Positions 8,404 through 16,750 of a stretch of DNA of 64,000 nucleotides are shown piece by piece (the stretch's first letter is position 1; each line of letters begins with the position of its first letter). The notes under the pieces are model-generated. The model saw nothing but the letters and a program-made list of their open reading frames with translations, did no database searches and was not told the origin of the DNA. The position numbers and the translations under genes were made by a program. The stretch spans positions 1 to 64,000 of the forward strand of contig JAIOJF010000046.1 of assembly GCA_019911965.1 (NCBI GenBank), written 5' to 3'. Source of the DNA: Paracoccaceae bacterium. GTDB taxonomy: Bacteria; Pseudomonadota; Alphaproteobacteria; Rhodobacterales; Rhodobacteraceae.

Positions 8404-8906
8404 TCCGACCCGCCGGTGCGGAACACCGTTTTCACCCGGCCCTCGAAGCGGGCCGATCCATCGGCAAGATCAATCACCGCCTTCTGGCCGGCCAGCGCGT
8501 TTGCGCCTTGCGTCAGCAGCACATCGCCTTCCAGCACGATGCGCCGCGCCTCAACCTCGTAGACCGCGCGGTCGGCTTCGGCGGCTTCGCTGCCGGCCGC
8601 CAGCGTGACCCCGCCCGAGGCGATCATGCGGGCGATCCGGCCCTGCTCGTCGCCTTCGCCGGGGGTGTATTCCACCAGGATATTGCCCGCCGAAAGCCGC
8701 ATATCGCCCTGCCCGACCACGACATTGCCGGAAAACTCGGCGGTGTTGCGATCCTGGCTGATGGAGAACGCGTCCGAGATGATTTCGATCGCGGCCTTGG
8801 CATCGTAGCCCGCAGGCCCGAAGGCAATCGTGTTGTCCTGCGCCAGCGCACCGCCAGACAGAACGGTGCCGATGGCCAGGATTAATAGCGTCTTCAACCT
8901 GTTCAT
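8400..8906 (-). CDS. lptA: Periplasmic LPS transport protein LptA
   Basis: 168 residues with an N-terminal signal peptide cleaved near GGALA (about residue 22). The rest is the OstA/LptA beta-jellyroll: SGNVVVGQGDMRLSAGNILVEY and the ARRIVLEGDVLLTQG repeats. Such proteins form the periplasmic bridge that carries LPS to the outer-membrane LptDE. It overlaps lptB by four bases and follows lptC by 22 bases on the same strand. Sequence conservation in this family is low, so the gene order is as important as the motifs here. Confidence 0.93.
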   Translation of the reverse strand: MNRLKTLLILAIGTVLSGGALAQDNTIAFGPAGYDAKAAIEIISDAFSISQDRNTAEFSGNVVVGQGDMRLSAGNILVEYTPGEGDEQGRIARMIASGGVTLAAGSEAAEADRAVYEVEARRIVLEGDVLLTQGANALAGQKAVIDLADGSARFEGRVKTVFRTGGSE

Positions 8907-8928
8907 GCCGTTCTGCCCGAAATCCCCG

Positions 8929-9546
8929 TCAGGGTTTATATACCAGCTTTACACCGCGTTTGAAGTCAAGAACATAACCGGCGGTGGTATCGTCGTCGCC
9001 CGTGTCGCGAAGATAGACATGCATCTCGCCGGCCTCAAGCTGCCCGAGCGGCCCGCGCGCGGTGATCCGGCCCTGGCTGCGGATATCCAGACGATCCAGC
9101 GCGAAGGTCATCCCGTGGGTTTCCGCGACAAAGCCATAGGATGTATCCAGCACGATACCACCCGACAGTTCCGACATCATCGCCAGCGAGTCGATCGAGC
9201 CGGTGGCGGCGGTCACGTTGATCACGCCGCCATCGGGGGCCTCGACCCTTGCCAGCAGATCGAAGGCATCGAAGGAGGGGCCGCCGGTGGGGCGCGGGCT
9301 GGCCTCGCGCGCGGCAATCTGGATCGCCACGCCGGACGGTGTCAGGCCCGCGAAACGCGGCGCGGTGATGCGTTCCTTCTGGGCGTAGTCCATCAGGTCG
9401 CTGTCGAGCAATTGCACGCCCGCCGCCGGATCGCGGGATTTCGAGAACAGGAAAAGCGAGGACAGGATCGCCAGCGCCATCAGCGGCAGCGCGATCTTGG
9501 CCGCCGCCACGAACCGGGAATACAGGTTTTCGCGGCGCGGTGTCAT
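8929..9546 (-). CDS. lptC: LPS export system protein LptC
   Basis: 205 residues. A single N-terminal membrane anchor (about residues 15-33, IALPLMALAILSSLFLFS) precedes a periplasmic jellyroll with DYAQKERITAPRFAG, a typical LptC entry strand. LptC sits in the inner membrane between LptBFG and LptA. Its ATG overlaps the isomerase stop by one base (TGATG), giving translational coupling. The assignment rests on topology, the jellyroll pattern and position directly before lptA. Confidence 0.92.
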   Translation of the reverse strand: MTPRRENLYSRFVAAAKIALPLMALAILSSLFLFSKSRDPAAGVQLLDSDLMDYAQKERITAPRFAGLTPSGVAIQIAAREASPRPTGGPSFDAFDLLARVEAPDGGVINVTAATGSIDSLAMMSELSGGIVLDTSYGFVAETHGMTFALDRLDIRSQGRITARGPLGQLEAGEMHVYLRDTGDDDTTAGYVLDFKRGVKLVYKP

Positions 9547-10514
9547 CAGCCGATTCCGGCGCGCAGGCAGTCGTGGATATGCAGGATGCCCACCGGCACG
9601 CCGTCAGAGCCGCTGACGAACAGGGTAGTGATCTTGCGCCGGTTCATGATTTCCAGCGCCTTTTCGGCCAGCATTTCCGGGCGGATGGTCTGCGGATCGC
9701 GGGTCATCACGGCGGCGGCGTTCATCTCCAGCAGGCCCTGCATGTGGCGGCGGAGATCGCCATCGGTGATGACACCGACCAGCCGCCCGCCTTCGACCAC
9801 ACCGGCCACGCCAAACCCTTTCTGGGTGATCGCCAGCAGCACCTCGCCCATCGGCTCGTCCGGGCGCACCAGTGGCACCGCCTCATCCCCGTGCATCAGG
9901 TCGCCCACCTTCGACAGACGCGCGCCCAGCTTGCCGCCGGGATGGAAATCGCGGAAATTTTCCGGCGTGAAGCGGCGGTGTTCCATCAGCGCGATGGCCA
10001 GCGCGTCGCCCAGCGCCAGCGTCATGGTGGTGGAGGTCGTGGGCACGATCCCCTGATCGCAGGCTTCCTCGGCTTGCGGAAGCAGGATCGCCACATCGGC
10101 CTGCACCAGCAGGGTGGAACCGGCCCGCCCAGCCACCCCGATCAGCGGAATGGCAAAGCGCCGCGTATGGGCGATCAGGTCCGCCAGTTCCGGGGTTTCG
10201 CCGGAATTGGACAGAACCAGCGCCACGTCGCCCCGCGCCATCATGCCAAGATCGCCGTGGCTGGCCTCGGCAGGGTGGACGAAATGCGCCGGTGTGCCGG
10301 TCGAGGCCAGGGTGGCGGCGATCTTGCGCCCGATATGGCCGGATTTGCCCATCCCCGAGACGATCACCCGGCCCTTGGTGGCCAGCAACAGTTCCACCGC
10401 CTCGGAAAACCCGCCATCCAGCGTTTCGCCGAGCTTGGCCAACGCCTCGGCCTCGCGCGCGATGACGCGGCGACCGGCGGCGATCGAGGCGAGTTTCAAT
10501 GCGGTATCAGCCAT
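9546..10514 (-). CDS. kdsD: D-arabinose 5-phosphate isomerase (KpsF/GutQ family)
   Basis: 322 residues from the ATG at 10514, chosen because an AAGGG box lies six bases upstream; an ATG at 10520 would abut that box. The N-terminal SIS sugar-isomerase domain (about 30-175) contains GRVIVSGMGKSGHIGRKIA and HPAEASHGDLGM. Two CBS domains follow (about 205-320) with GVITDGDLRRHMQG. The enzyme converts ribulose 5-phosphate to arabinose 5-phosphate, the first step to Kdo of LPS. Its place at the head of the lpt genes couples Kdo supply to LPS export. Confidence 0.94.
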   Translation of the reverse strand: MADTALKLASIAAGRRVIAREAEALAKLGETLDGGFSEAVELLLATKGRVIVSGMGKSGHIGRKIAATLASTGTPAHFVHPAEASHGDLGMMARGDVALVLSNSGETPELADLIAHTRRFAIPLIGVAGRAGSTLLVQADVAILLPQAEEACDQGIVPTTSTTMTLALGDALAIALMEHRRFTPENFRDFHPGGKLGARLSKVGDLMHGDEAVPLVRPDEPMGEVLLAITQKGFGVAGVVEGGRLVGVITDGDLRRHMQGLLEMNAAAVMTRDPQTIRPEMLAEKALEIMNRRKITTLFVSGSDGVPVGILHIHDCLRAGIG

Positions 10515-10572
10515 GCGCATCCCTTGAAGGATTTCGGCGTTTCGTGAGTATCCAGGCGAATGTCAGAACACC

Positions 10573-11184
10573 TTAATGGGCGAATATGTCAATTTCGGGC
10601 CAGCCGGCCAGGTCCAGCAACGCGCGTTGCGGCAGGAAGGCGAAGCAGGCTTTGGCGAGGCCGGTACGCCCTTCACGGATCAGCATCCGCTCCAGTTCCG
10701 CCTTCACGCGATGCAGGTACAACACGTCCGAGGCGGCGTATTCGACCTGCGCCTTGCTCAACGTGTCCGCGCCCCAGTCCGAGCTTTGCTGCTGCTTGGA
10801 GATGTCGATATTCAGCAATTCCTGCAACAGGTATTTCAGCCCGTGCCGGTCGGTATAGGTGCGCACCAGCTTCGAGGCGATCTTGGTGCACCAGACGGGC
10901 GCGGCCAGCACCCCGAAGCGGTGATACATCGCGGCGATGTCGAAGCGTCCGAAATGGAACAGCTTCAAGGTATCGGGATCGGCCAGCAGGCGGGTCAGGT
11001 TCGGCGCGTCTGTCTGGCCTTGCGAAATCTGCACCAGATGCGCGTTGCCGTCGCCATCGGACAATTGCACCACGCACAGGCGGTCGCGGCCGGGGTGTAG
11101 GCCCATCGTCTCGCAATCAATGGCCACTACCGGCCCAAGGCTCAGCCCGTCGGGCAGGTCGTTCTGGTAGACGTGATTGGCCAT
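10573..11184 (-). CDS. rnd: Ribonuclease D-like 3'-5' exonuclease (short form)
   Basis: 203 residues. It contains the DEDDy exonuclease core only: VVAIDCETMGL (Exo I, D and E), FHFGRFDIAAMYHRFG (Exo II) and YAASDVLYLHRVK (Exo III with the catalytic tyrosine and aspartate). The HRDC domains of full-length E. coli RNase D (~375 aa) are absent, as is common in alphaproteobacteria. It likely trims tRNA or other structured RNA 3' ends. It is 58 bases upstream of the isomerase gene and may head the LPS operon. The symbol is used for the family; full functional equivalence to E. coli RNase D is not shown. Confidence 0.87.
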   Translation of the reverse strand: MANHVYQNDLPDGLSLGPVVAIDCETMGLHPGRDRLCVVQLSDGDGNAHLVQISQGQTDAPNLTRLLADPDTLKLFHFGRFDIAAMYHRFGVLAAPVWCTKIASKLVRTYTDRHGLKYLLQELLNIDISKQQQSSDWGADTLSKAQVEYAASDVLYLHRVKAELERMLIREGRTGLAKACFAFLPQRALLDLAGWPEIDIFAH

Positions 11185-11267
11185 TTTCTAACGCCGCTGG
11201 TTGCTGTTTCGGCCCCGTATGTAGGCCGAAACCGGTCTCTTGGCTACACTTGCGCTTCTTGTCGGTG

Positions 11268-11287
11268 AAAATACTCCCGCCGGAGGC
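11268..11287 (-). terminator. Repeat-type intrinsic terminator downstream of leuC (copy 1 of 3)
   Basis: On the minus strand the sequence reads CCTCCGGCGGGAGTATTTT: a small CTCC/GGAG hairpin followed by a TATTTT tract. It lies 27 bases after the leuC stop and in the same orientation as leuC. The same 19-base core recurs at 27356-27374 and 54849-54867, always just downstream of a minus-strand gene (see findings). A T/A-rich flank resembling CTTCTT precedes each copy on the plus strand. Confidence 0.6.
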
Positions 11288-11313
11288 GAAAGCGGCACCG
11301 CAGGGCCGGTGTT

Positions 11314-12723
11314 TCAGACCAGATCGCGCACATCCGTCAGATGCCCGGTAACGGCAGCCGCCGCCGCCATTGCCGGGCTGACCAGATGGGTGCGCCCGCC
11401 ACGGCCCTGCCGGCCCTCGAAATTGCGGTTCGAGGTCGAGGCGCAGCGCTCGCCCGGGGCAAGCTGATCGGGGTTCATCGCCAGGCACATCGAACAGCCC
11501 GCCAGCCGCCATTCGACACCGGCGGCTACGAATATCTCGGCCAGGCCTTCTTCTTCCGCCTGGGCGCGGACCAGGCCGGAGCCGGGAACCACCATCGCCC
11601 GCATGCCGTCCCTGACCTTGCGGCCCTTCAGCACCGCGGCGGCGGCGCGGAGATCCTCGATCCGGCCATTGGTGCAGGAGCCGATGAAGACGGTATCGAC
11701 CTTGATATCGGTCAGCTTCATGCCCGGCTTCAGGCCCATATAGTCCAGCGCCCGGCGTACTGCATCGACCTTGCCGCCGGTGAAATCCTCGGGCGCAGGC
11801 ACAGTGCCGGAAATCGGCAGCACGTCCTCGGGGCTGGTGCCCCAGGTCACCACCGGCTCGATCTCCTCGCCTTTCAGGGTGATCACCTTGTCGAAATGCG
11901 CGTCTTCGTCGGAATAGAGCGTTTTCCACCAGGCCAGCGCGGTCTCCCATGCCGCCCCTTTCGGGGCATGGGCGCGGCCCATCACATAGGCGAAGGTCTT
12001 TTCGTCCGGCGCGATCAGGCCGGCGCGTGCGCCGCCCTCGATGGCCATGTTGCAGACGGTCATGCGGCCTTCCATCGACAGATCGCGGATCGCGGAGCCG
12101 CAATATTCGATCACATAGCCGGTGCCGCCGGCGGTGCCTGTCTTGCCGATCACCGACATGGTGATGTCCTTGGCAGTGACACCGGGGCTCAGATGGCCGG
12201 TGATTTCCACCTTCATGTTCTTCGATTTCTTCTGGATCAGCGTCTGGGTGGCCAGCACATGTTCCACCTCGGAGGTGCCGATGCCATGCGCCAGCGCGCC
12301 GAATGCGCCGTGGGTGGCGGTGTGGCTGTCGCCGCAGACAACGGTCATGCCGGGCAGGGTCCAGCCCTGTTCGGGGCCGACGATATGCACGATGCCCTGG
12401 CGCACGTCGTTCATCGGATAATAATGCAGGCCGAAATCCCTGGCGTTCCTGTCCAGCGCCTCGATCTGGATGCGGCCTTCCTCGTTCTCGATGATACCGT
12501 CGAGGCGTTCCAGCGTTGTCGGCACGTTATGATCCGGCACGGCGATGGTCTTGTCGGGCGCGTGGACCTTGCGGCCCGCCATGCGCAGCCCCTCAAAGGC
12601 CTGCGGCGAGGTGACTTCGTGCACCAGGTGACGGTCGATATACAAAAGGCAGGTGCCGTCGGCATCTTCATGCGCAACATGCGCGTCCCAGATCTTGTCG
12701 TAGAGTGTTTTCGGTGCGGTCAT
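11314..12723 (-). CDS. leuC: 3-isopropylmalate dehydratase large subunit
   Basis: 469 residues, normal for LeuC. Aconitase-type iron-sulfur ligands are visible in [13 protein letters not shown] and [10 protein letters not shown]. Substrate-binding blocks include [20 protein letters not shown] near residue 130 and [10 protein letters not shown] near the C-terminus. With LeuD it isomerises 2-isopropylmalate to 3-isopropylmalate in leucine synthesis. leuD and leuB are not in this window. A hairpin lies ~80 bases upstream on the leader side, and a repeat-type terminator follows the stop. ilvD, another branched-chain gene, is about 4 kb away on the opposite strand. Confidence 0.97.
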   Translation of the reverse strand: MTAPKTLYDKIWDAHVAHEDADGTCLLYIDRHLVHEVTSPQAFEGLRMAGRKVHAPDKTIAVPDHNVPTTLERLDGIIENEEGRIQIEALDRNARDFGLHYYPMNDVRQGIVHIVGPEQGWTLPGMTVVCGDSHTATHGAFGALAHGIGTSEVEHVLATQTLIQKKSKNMKVEITGHLSPGVTAKDITMSVIGKTGTAGGTGYVIEYCGSAIRDLSMEGRMTVCNMAIEGGARAGLIAPDEKTFAYVMGRAHAPKGAAWETALAWWKTLYSDEDAHFDKVITLKGEEIEPVVTWGTSPEDVLPISGTVPAPEDFTGGKVDAVRRALDYMGLKPGMKLTDIKVDTVFIGSCTNGRIEDLRAAAAVLKGRKVRDGMRAMVVPGSGLVRAQAEEEGLAEIFVAAGVEWRLAGCSMCLAMNPDQLAPGERCASTSNRNFEGRQGRGGRTHLVSPAMAAAAAVTGHLTDVRDLV

Positions 12724-12804
12724 GATGTCCTCCCGCTGGAATGGATGGGCTGTCAGGGGTTTCGGGCGGCCTCAGCCGGCGGGCCCGGCGGAACGGGTGG
12801 CGCG

Positions 12805-12828
12805 CTGCCCGTGGAACCTCCACGGCAG
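12805..12828 (-). other. Hairpin in the leuC 5' region
   Basis: CTGCC-C-GTGGA (12805-12815) pairs with TCCACGGCAG (12819-12828) with one bulged base and a three-base ACC loop, a 10-bp stem. It lies in the 216-base gap between the secreted-protein gene and leuC. A second, weaker inverted repeat (CATCCAT/ATGGATG) is at 12840-12869. No T-run follows, and no leucine-rich leader peptide was found. It may be a factor-dependent terminator of the upstream gene or a leader structure of leuC. Confidence 0.4.
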
Positions 12829-12939
12829 GCGGGCATGGTCATCCATTTTGAACCCATCAAGCATGGATGCCGACATATCGCGCCCGGCCCGCCCTCGCAA
12901 GTGCCGTCATCCCTGGCGGCGGGCCGGGTGCCGGGGCGG

Positions 12940-14088
12940 TCAGTCGCCCATTTCGTCGATCGACCAGGTCAGCGGGAAATCCTGTGGCTGAACCTGCGCC
13001 CCGCCGCAGCCTTTCTTTTCGCGGTATTCCACCAGTTCAAAGAAATTCTCGCCCGGGACCCATTCATGCACCTCGTAAGCCCCGCAATTGCGGTTGATAT
13101 TGCCGAAGCGGGTGATTGTCATGGTCTGGTCATAGGCGTTCCAGACCGGGTTCAGCACCGCGCCGCGATTGGGATTGTTCATCGCCGGGGGTTCCTGAAA
13201 TTCCATCAGTTCCCAGGTCACGCCGCGATCGGGATCGTGCATCACGACATAGGCTTGCACATTCGCCTTGCCGATATTGCAGGGCACGACGAAGGTCTTG
13301 CGGGTGGTCTCGTCGCGATTAACAAGCACGCCGTGATTGGCGATCGTGTCCTGAAAACCGGGGCAGTCGAACATCCGGTAGCCGGGCATCAGCACCTGGT
13401 CCGGTATCCGGCCGGTATCGACCAGCAGGTCGATATAGGAGCCGTTCGGCCCGTCCTCCATATGTTCATCCGCCGCGCCGTCGTCGCCCTGGGCCAGTTC
13501 GGGTTCGCCTTCCTCCTCGTCATTCAGGTAGGGGTAGGGATCTGACGGATCGTCGGACGGAAACGGGCCGCGCGCCACCAGCGCATCCACCCGGCCCACG
13601 CGTTCCTGGGCGATGTCCATGAACATCATCGCATCCACCGCCCCGTTCATCGGCACGCGGTATTCGACGCTGCCCATCTCGCCGCCATAATGGATGCGCA
13701 CGATCACCCCGGTGACGCGGCGGAATCCATCGAGCAGCACGTCATCGGGGTTCTGCGCGAAGGTGATCGCGTGCACCACGTCCGAGCCGGTGATATTGCC
13801 GCCCATCGCGTTGAAAATGCCCGGCGCATCCAGTTCGACGCGGATGCCTTCGTACATGCCGATTTCCTCGCGGATGGTGACGCTTGCCCCATTGTCGGGC
13901 TGGCTTGTGCGCCGGATGCTGAGGGTCACCCCGTCATTATCGGAGGAGAATCCGGCAACCTCGGCGGTGCAGGTGCGCTCAGCGTCGCAGGCGACATGCC
14001 AGTAGCGCAGCGATTGCGCGATATCCTGTGCGGATACCGGCAATCCGGCGGCAATGGCGAAGGCGGCAATCAGTCGTATCCGGGGCAT
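12940..14088 (-). CDS. Secreted protein of unknown function
   Basis: 382 residues from the ATG at 14088, chosen because AAAGGAG lies just upstream; the frame stays open further up but without a ribosome-binding site. A signal peptide ends near GLPVSAQD (about residue 21). The mature part is acidic and has six or more cysteines spread along it (for example ACDAERTCTAEV near the start and REKKGCGG near the end), suggesting disulfides in the periplasm. An acidic linker (SDDPSDPYPYLNDEEEGEPE) divides it into two halves. I recognise no named domain. It is upstream of leuC on the same strand but probably unrelated in function. Confidence 0.75.
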   Translation of the reverse strand: MPRIRLIAAFAIAAGLPVSAQDIAQSLRYWHVACDAERTCTAEVAGFSSDNDGVTLSIRRTSQPDNGASVTIREEIGMYEGIRVELDAPGIFNAMGGNITGSDVVHAITFAQNPDDVLLDGFRRVTGVIVRIHYGGEMGSVEYRVPMNGAVDAMMFMDIAQERVGRVDALVARGPFPSDDPSDPYPYLNDEEEGEPELAQGDDGAADEHMEDGPNGSYIDLLVDTGRIPDQVLMPGYRMFDCPGFQDTIANHGVLVNRDETTRKTFVVPCNIGKANVQAYVVMHDPDRGVTWELMEFQEPPAMNNPNRGAVLNPVWNAYDQTMTITRFGNINRNCGAYEVHEWVPGENFFELVEYREKKGCGGAQVQPQDFPLTWSIDEMGD

Positions 14089-14265
14089 TTGTACTCCTTT
14101 CCCGTGGGTGATTGACCGCGATACTGGCAAAACCTGCCGCGCCTGTCCGAAAAAACTGCATCGAAACCGGATCAAGGGCGGCCCGGCTTTGCATCCGAGC
14201 AACGCCAAGCCGCTTGCGCGGTCCGGTACGGGCATGCCAGAGTTCAATCAGCAACGGAGACAGGT

Positions 14266-15621
14266 GTGGACCCAAAAGTCGATCCTCAGGCCATTGACCA
14301 GATCACGTCATTCCTGAAGGACCTCAGCAATTTCGGCATTCGGCTGACGCAGCCGTGGACGCTCTATCAGGCGGCGATCATGCTCGGCCTGTTCGGGGCG
14401 GCGCATGTGCTGGCCTTTCTGGTTACGCCACGGGTCGAGGAATGGATGCGCAGCCACGAGGGCTGGCCGAAATGGCGTTTGCGGCTGCTGGTTCTGTTGC
14501 GCCAGCGAATCCGGCTGATTGCCTTCGTCATTGCCGTCTGGCTGGTTTCGGCGGTGATGCGCGAGATGACATGGCCGTCGCGCAGCTATTTCATCGGCAT
14601 CGTGGCGGAACTGACAACCGCCTGGCTGGTAATCTCCATCGCCACGCGGATGATGCGCAACCGCACGTTCCGCCGCTTGCTGCGCTGGGCGGGCTGGACC
14701 TTCATCACCATCAATATCCTCGGCTATACCGACCTGGTGGCGAATGTTCTGGACCGGATGGCGATCAGTATCGGGACGTTGCATCTGTCGGTGCTGATGG
14801 TGCTGAAGGCGGTGGTGATCCTGGTCGCGCTGTTCATCGCCGTGCGGATCATGAACGCCGCCGCCTCGCGCCGGATCGAGATGATCGAGGATATCTCGCC
14901 GTCGATGAAGGTGCTGTCGGTCAAGGCGGTGCAGCTTACGAGTTATGGCTTCGCCTTTGTCATCGGCCTGCAATCGGTCGGCTTCGACATGACCAGCCTG
15001 ACGGTGCTGTCGGGCGCGATCGGCCTTGGTCTTGGCTTCGGCTTGCAGAAGGTGGTGTCGAACCTGGTGTCCGGGGTGATCCTATTGCTGGACAAGTCGA
15101 TCAAGCCCGGCGACGTGATCACGCTGGACGACACGTTCGGCTGGATATCCTCGCTTGGGGCGCGCTATGTCTCGGTGCTGACGCGAAACGGCACCGAATT
15201 CCTGATCCCAAACGAGGACCTGATCACCAACCGGGTGGTGAACTGGTCGCATTCGTCCGATCTGGTGCGGCTGGATATCCGGTTTGGCGTATCCTACAGC
15301 AGCGATCCGCACGAGGTGAAGCGGCTGGCGCCCGCGGCCTCGCTGAAGGTGAAGCGGGTGATCGCCAGTCCGGCACCGGTTTGCCATATGGTGGGGCTGG
15401 GGGATTCCTCGGTCGATTTCGTGCTGAGATTCTGGATACGCGATCCGACCAACGGTCTGACCAATGTGCGTGGCGATGTGTATCTGGCGCTGTGGGATGC
15501 GCTGAAAGAGGCCGGGATCGAGATTCCGTTCCCGCGCCGGGATGTGACGATTCTGCCGAATCCCGAGACGCCGCGCCCGGCAAGCGCCGCCGAGGTGGCA
15601 GCGGCGATGGCGAGCGACTAG
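14266..15621 (+). CDS. Mechanosensitive ion channel, MscS family
   Basis: 451 residues starting at GTG 14266, six bases after GGAG. Four to five N-terminal membrane helices (between residues 30 and 230) precede the conserved pore helix and beta domain. The glycine/alanine-rich TM3 reads LSGAIGLGLGFGLQKVVSNLVSG, given here in two parts as LSGAIGLGLGFG and LQKVVSNLVSG. The beta domain has KPGDVITLDD and RNGTEFLIPNEDLITNRVVN. It opens under membrane tension to release solutes in osmotic downshock. With more helices than E. coli MscS (286 aa), it is nearer the YbdG/YnaI-type medium-length members. Confidence 0.92.
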   Translation: MDPKVDPQAIDQITSFLKDLSNFGIRLTQPWTLYQAAIMLGLFGAAHVLAFLVTPRVEEWMRSHEGWPKWRLRLLVLLRQRIRLIAFVIAVWLVSAVMREMTWPSRSYFIGIVAELTTAWLVISIATRMMRNRTFRRLLRWAGWTFITINILGYTDLVANVLDRMAISIGTLHLSVLMVLKAVVILVALFIAVRIMNAAASRRIEMIEDISPSMKVLSVKAVQLTSYGFAFVIGLQSVGFDMTSLTVLSGAIGLGLGFGLQKVVSNLVSGVILLLDKSIKPGDVITLDDTFGWISSLGARYVSVLTRNGTEFLIPNEDLITNRVVNWSHSSDLVRLDIRFGVSYSSDPHEVKRLAPAASLKVKRVIASPAPVCHMVGLGDSSVDFVLRFWIRDPTNGLTNVRGDVYLALWDALKEAGIEIPFPRRDVTILPNPETPRPASAAEVAAAMASD

Positions 15622-15625
15622 GTGC

Positions 15626-15665
15626 TAAAAAAGTAGGGCAGCGCCCGACCTGTAGGGCGCTGCCC
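15626..15665 (-). terminator. Intrinsic terminator between the convergent MscS and CPBP genes
   Basis: A perfect 11-bp stem, GGGCAGCGCCC (15636-15646) and GGGCGCTGCCC (15655-15665), with an 8-base loop. On the minus strand the stem is followed by TACTTTTTTAG, so it is oriented to stop transcription of the CPBP protease gene 62 bases upstream. It may also help end the convergent channel transcript. Confidence 0.8.
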
Positions 15666-15727
15666 GGCGGTCCTTCCGGGCGAGGTGGTTGGGCGGGTCA
15701 ATCCGAATTGGCTCTATCCGATCCGGC

Positions 15728-16615
15728 TCACTCCGCCCGCCGCATCAACCGCCGGTACACCGCATAGATCACCAGCAGCATCACGATATCCGCGATCACC
15801 CCGGTGCGCATGTCGTCCCAATCGTCGGCGGCGAAGGGGGTCAGGTGCAGCGCCAGGCCGGTCAACTCGCCCTTCAGCGCGATGAACAGGAAGGCCATCG
15901 CGTTGTTCACGAAATGCAGGCCGATGGCCGCGCCGATATTGCCGGTGCGGGCGGTCAGATCGCCAGCCAGAAGCGCGAAGATGAAGATATCCAGCACGAA
16001 CAGGGGCGCGTTCGGTCCCTGTGCCGCGGGATCGTAATGCAGCATGGCGAACAGGGCCGATGGCAGCACCCACCAGATCCAGGGCGAGCGGAACCGCGCC
16101 GCAAGCTGCTGCATCAGGTAGCCGCGAAACAGCAATTCCTCGGAACCGCTCTGGATCAGGATCAGCACCAGCGACGAGGGCAGCCAGATCAGCCAGGTGA
16201 CGAAAGGCAGGTTCGGCTCGGGCGTGTAGAACACCATCCCGACCATCGTGGCGGCGGTGGCGACGGCCAGCGCGATGCTGGCACCGGCATTGAAATACCA
16301 CCGTGTCGCCGCCGGGTCCGGGCCGAACAGGGTTTGCGCATTGCGGTTGTGCAACAGCCGCGCTGCCACGATCACGCCGATCCCCATGCCGGCAAAGGTG
16401 AACAGCACAGCCGAGGTTGCCAGCGGCCCGCCATCGGGCGTGAAGGCACGATCCAGCGATCCGCCCAGCCGCGCGGCATATCCGGCAACGAAGATGGTGA
16501 AAGCCAGGTAGATGCCGGTTGCCAGCATCAGCCCCGCCGCCAGCCGCCACAATTGCGGATGGGCACGCGCAGGTGCGATATAGGCCTCAAATTGCGGGGT
16601 GATCTTCGGAAACAT
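15728..16615 (-). CDS. CPBP-family intramembrane metalloprotease (CAAX-like)
   Basis: 295 residues from the ATG at 16615, with AGGA six bases upstream. About seven to eight hydrophobic helices. The three Abi/CPBP motifs are all present: SGSEELLFRGYLMQQL (EE-x3-R), FAMLHYD (F-x3-H), and HFVNNAMAF (H-x3-N). These proteins are membrane-embedded, glutamate-dependent proteases related to Rce1; bacterial members act in signalling, immunity or peptide maturation, mostly uncharacterised. No bacteriocin or prenylated partner gene is beside it, so the substrate is unknown. Confidence 0.87.
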   Translation of the reverse strand: MFPKITPQFEAYIAPARAHPQLWRLAAGLMLATGIYLAFTIFVAGYAARLGGSLDRAFTPDGGPLATSAVLFTFAGMGIGVIVAARLLHNRNAQTLFGPDPAATRWYFNAGASIALAVATAATMVGMVFYTPEPNLPFVTWLIWLPSSLVLILIQSGSEELLFRGYLMQQLAARFRSPWIWWVLPSALFAMLHYDPAAQGPNAPLFVLDIFIFALLAGDLTARTGNIGAAIGLHFVNNAMAFLFIALKGELTGLALHLTPFAADDWDDMRTGVIADIVMLLVIYAVYRRLMRRAE

Positions 16616-16750
16616 GCCGGTCCTGCCCTTGTTGTTGGCGCCAAGGCTACCGGCCTTTTCGACCCGCTGCAATCACGCGACTTGTGCATCAACCGCGTGT
16701 CGCCTATTCCATTTGCCAGACATTCCGCACAAGACCCAAGGACGCCGACC

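Noticed and set aside
15728-16615. Abortive-infection (Abi) defence gene
   Set aside because: The CPBP fold is shared with Abi proteins, but there is no defence partner or mobile context, and the gene sits among housekeeping genes.
15689-16750. Long plus-strand frame extending ilvD upstream by about 354 codons
   Set aside because: The extra part overlaps the CPBP protease gene, has no motif, and the ATG at 16751 has a good ribosome site and matches the family start.
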